Below are positions 62,282 through 64,000 of a DNA stretch of 64,000 nt, in pieces; the first letter of the stretch is position 1; each line of letters starts with the position of its first letter. The stretch is from Polaromonas sp. (GTDB lineage: Bacteria; Pseudomonadota; Gammaproteobacteria; Burkholderiales; Burkholderiaceae_C). The stretch is taken from positions 1-64,000 of the forward strand of contig JAAFJF010000007.1 of NCBI GenBank assembly GCA_013298815.1. Direction: 5' to 3'. The position numbers and the translations under genes are program-made. Below the pieces are notes generated by a model. That model was not told the origin of the DNA, did no database searches, and saw only the letters and a program-made list of their open reading frames with translations.

Positions 62282-62744
62282 ACGCATCATCGACGTGCCG
62301 CCGCACCTCGTCTGGCGTGCTTGGACCGAGCCAGCGCTGCTGAAGCAGTGGTTTTGCCCACTGCCGTGGAAGACCATCGATGCCGAGCTTGATGTGCGCC
62401 CAGGCGGTATCTTCCGCAGCACCATGCAAAGCCCTGAGGGTCAAGAGTACCCGAACACTGGTTGCTACCTAGAAACCGTCAAAAACGAGCGCATCGTTTG
62501 GACCAACGCCATGCTGCCCGGTTTTCGCCCAGCACCCGTGAACGCGCCCTGCGGAGATGACACCGAATTCATGTTCACCGCCAAGGTGGAATTTGAACCG
62601 CACGGTGCAAACGGCACAAAATACCGCGCCACCGTCATCCATGCCGATGAAGCGGGCTGCCAAAAACATGCGGCCATGGGCTTTGAAGGCGGTTGGGGGG
62701 CAGCGCTGGACCAGCTTGTGGCCATGGTCAAAAAAGGGATTTAA
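62241..62744 (+). CDS. SRPBCC (AHSA1-type) protein
   Basis: The 167-residue protein has the AHSA1/SRPBCC start [21 protein letters not shown] and ends [10 protein letters not shown]. Such proteins bind hydrophobic ligands. It is translationally coupled to the ArsR regulator. Confidence 0.88.
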   Translation: MTTTFNNKLDLTFERIIDVPPHLVWRAWTEPALLKQWFCPLPWKTIDAELDVRPGGIFRSTMQSPEGQEYPNTGCYLETVKNERIVWTNAMLPGFRPAPVNAPCGDDTEFMFTAKVEFEPHGANGTKYRATVIHADEAGCQKHAAMGFEGGWGAALDQLVAMVKKGI

Positions 62745-62754
62745 CCACTCGTAT

Positions 62755-62783
62755 CCGTCATTCCCGCGAAGGCAGGAATCTAC
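62755..62783. repeat. ATTCCCGC-type repeat
   Basis: CCGTCATTCCCGCGAAGGCA followed by GGAATCTAC belongs to the same family as the array before ispF. It lies between the SRPBCC and VOC genes. Confidence 0.75.
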
Positions 62784-62818
62784 AAATTTCGCTCATATAT
62801 CAATTTAGGAGTAACCAC

Positions 62819-63223
62819 ATGGCCAAACAAATCTTCGTTAACTTGCCAATTGGCAATCTGAAGGCATCTATGGCGTTTTATGATGCCTTGGGCTTTAAAA
62901 ATAACCCGAATTTCACGAATGAATCTGCCGCTTGCATGGTTTACAGCGAACATATCTATGTCATGCTGCACACCGAGCCTTCATGGCGCAGATTCACCCA
63001 GCGCCCAATTCCGCCGTCAAGTTCCAGCGAGGTGATGCTGGCTTTATCCTTGGATAGCAAAGCCGAGGTCGACTCCATGAACGACATCGCCCAAGCTAAC
63101 GGCGGCACGGCAGACATCAACCCCAAGCAAGATCTAGGCTTTATGTACAGCCGCGCCCTGACAGACCCAGATGGCCATATTTGGGAGCCGTTTTGGATGG
63201 ATCCAGCAGCTATTCCTGCCTAA
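62819..63223 (+). CDS. VOC-family (glyoxalase/bleomycin-resistance-like) protein
   Basis: From Met at 62819, with TTTAGGAG just upstream, the protein has 134 residues: I-F-V-N-L-P-I-G-N-L-K-A-S-M-A-F-Y at the start and D-P-D-G-H-I-W-E-P-F-W at the end. This is the PhnB/lactoylglutathione-lyase-like pattern; substrate unknown. Confidence 0.85.
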   Translation: MAKQIFVNLPIGNLKASMAFYDALGFKNNPNFTNESAACMVYSEHIYVMLHTEPSWRRFTQRPIPPSSSSEVMLALSLDSKAEVDSMNDIAQANGGTADINPKQDLGFMYSRALTDPDGHIWEPFWMDPAAIPA

Positions 63224-63414
63224 GCTTCTAGCGCAAAGCCCTCGTTTTGACGACCTAGATTGCCTTGTTACGTGCCGTCAACCTTGGCGGCACTGGCATG
63301 TCCATTCAGGCAAAGGTATGGCGCAAAGAAAGCTGAGAATCCCAGCGGCGAAGACGGGCACAGCACGAAATATGAATACGGTGGGGAAGTTGGTGGAGAT
63401 GGCTGAGAGGTTTA
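63224..63414. other. Region without a convincing gene
   Basis: A plus-strand frame overlapping the VOC gene end continues to 63431 and encodes a basic peptide with N-M-N-T-V-G-K-L-V-E-M-A-E-R-F. It has no independent start signal and no family I recognise, so it may be a gene remnant. Confidence 0.3.
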
Positions 63415-63480
63415 ATCAGCTACAAAATTAATAGCTGCTTAGGCAGTAAATACGCTGGTTAGATGCCAAATTTAACCTTC
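63415..63480 (+). repeat. Dispersed repeat, copy 17 (near-consensus)
   Basis: GCTACAAAATTAATAGCTGC, TTAGGCAGTAAATACGCTGG and TTAGATGCCAAATTTAACC match in plus orientation. It lies upstream of the convergent PPOX gene end. Confidence 0.88.
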
Positions 63481-63500
63481 AAATCAGCTTTTTGACGCGT

Positions 63501-64000
63501 CTAAAGCGTCTGCTGATACCGCACCAGCATCTGTTCCTGCGTTTCAAACACGGTCTCATCTGGCAATTTGCCAACCATTTGGTCGCGCAGCATCTCGCCC
63601 ATGCTGGGCAGTTGGCTGCGGTCTAGGTGTTTGTTGGCGTTCCACAGGTCTGAGCGCATCAGCGCCTTGGCGCAGTGCAAGTAGCTGGCATGTACGCTGA
63701 CGCGAATCACCAGTTTGGGTACACGTCGGCTGTCTTCGCAGAGTTTTCGCTCTGATTCATCAGTAGATAACACGGCAGTGCCGTTCACCCGCAGCGTTTC
63801 ATCCACACCGGGCACCATGAACAGCAACCCAATTTGCCCAGTGGCGATGATGTTTTCCAGCGAATCCAGCCTGTTATTACCCGGCGAATCCGCAATCAGC
63901 AGCGTACCAGCGTTCACCACATTCACAAACCCCGCCTCACCCCCGCGCGGCGACGTGTCCGCCCGCCCATCTGATCCGTAGCTTGAAATAATGATGAATG
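63501..64000 (-). CDS. Pyridoxamine 5'-phosphate oxidase-related flavoprotein, 5' end missing
   Basis: The frame is open from the window edge to the stop at 63501 (about 166 residues). It shows G-R-A-D-T-S-P-R-G-G, N-A-G-T-L-L-I-A-D-S-P-G-N-N-R-L-D-S-L-E-N-I and G-L-L-F-M-V-P-G, the pattern of MSMEG_1061-type FMN-dependent PPOX proteins. The start lies beyond the edge. Confidence 0.85.
   Translation of the reverse strand, partial: FIIISSYGSDGRADTSPRGGEAGFVNVVNAGTLLIADSPGNNRLDSLENIIATGQIGLLFMVPGVDETLRVNGTAVLSTDESERKLCEDSRRVPKLVIRVSVHASYLHCAKALMRSDLWNANKHLDRSQLPSMGEMLRDQMVGKLPDETVFETQEQMLVRYQQTL

Noticed and set aside
63171-63431. Plus-strand frame of 86 codons after the VOC gene
   Set aside because: It overlaps the VOC gene end, lacks a ribosome site and shows no recognisable family; kept only as a note on the region.
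63927-64000. Apparent frameshift at the start of the PPOX protein
   Set aside because: Careful reverse-complement reading gives one continuous frame to the window edge; there is no frameshift, only truncation by the window.

Overview
The window looks like a chromosome segment of a betaproteobacterium of the order Burkholderiales, most likely Comamonadaceae (Rhodoferax/Polaromonas-like). The grounds are gene content: an orphan rnfB-type ferredoxin, an intracellular PHB depolymerase with a cysteine nucleophile, dadA beside argP, tex, rhlE and ispF, and a propionyl-CoA carboxylase/methylmalonyl-CoA mutase cluster. A short two-hairpin repeat of about 60 bp is also scattered through genes and intergenic space. 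This assignment is an inference from family resemblance; no rRNA or tRNA gene is present to confirm it.

Layout. 1-2.5 kb: AT-rich accessory genes (a GRDP-like protein cut by the window edge, a small membrane protein, a NERD nuclease-like protein), ending near a tRNA-Ser-like 3' end and a strong terminator. 2.6-7.9 kb: lipocalin, DUF1223 thioredoxin-like protein, an orphan amino-acid binding lipoprotein, argP and dadA. 7.9-13.9 kb: a five-gene operon that looks like a curli-like amyloid export system, with a divergent LuxR-type response regulator. It has two paralogous secreted proteins, each with three exact 39-residue repeats and a cysteine-rich tail, a small exported protein, a CsgG-like lipoprotein fused to peptidoglycan-binding-like and DUF4384 domains, and a Sel1-repeat protein. 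I could not match this arrangement to a described operon. 14-28 kb: housekeeping (tex, rhlE, ispF, ompR/envZ), a MazEF-type module, SDR/TetR, class II aldolase, SIMPL and HPt proteins. 28-42 kb: a Wzx/Wzy-type exopolysaccharide cluster (galU, three glycosyltransferases, initiating sugar transferase, Wza-like porin, Wzz-like protein, flippase, polymerase) followed by overlapping diguanylate cyclase and HD-GYP response-regulator genes. 42-47 kb: dusA, EamA transporter, a lipoprotein, a DyP peroxidase and a GntR regulator. 47-60 kb: propionyl-CoA to succinyl-CoA genes (mcm, meaB, pccB, pccA, epimerase), a binding protein, a LysE exporter, rnfB and phaZ. 60-64 kb: a DODA-type dioxygenase gene split by an in-frame amber codon, an exported ATP-dependent DNA ligase, an ArsR/SRPBCC pair, a VOC protein and a PPOX protein cut by the window edge.

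Two themes stand out. First, the amyloid-like locus, whose regulator carries an N-terminal extension resembling a curlin repeat. Second, the dispersed repeat: 17 copies are visible, several read through in frame. Two copies form the hydrophobic core of Sec signal peptides (DUF1223 and SIMPL genes), others add internal peptides (DadA, Tex, LysE, RnfB, ArsR), and two supply the stop codon of a gene. A different, widespread repeat forms the linker joining a GIY-YIG domain to the MeaB GTPase. The amyloid and exopolysaccharide loci contain no copies of the 60-bp repeat, which fits later acquisition but does not prove it.
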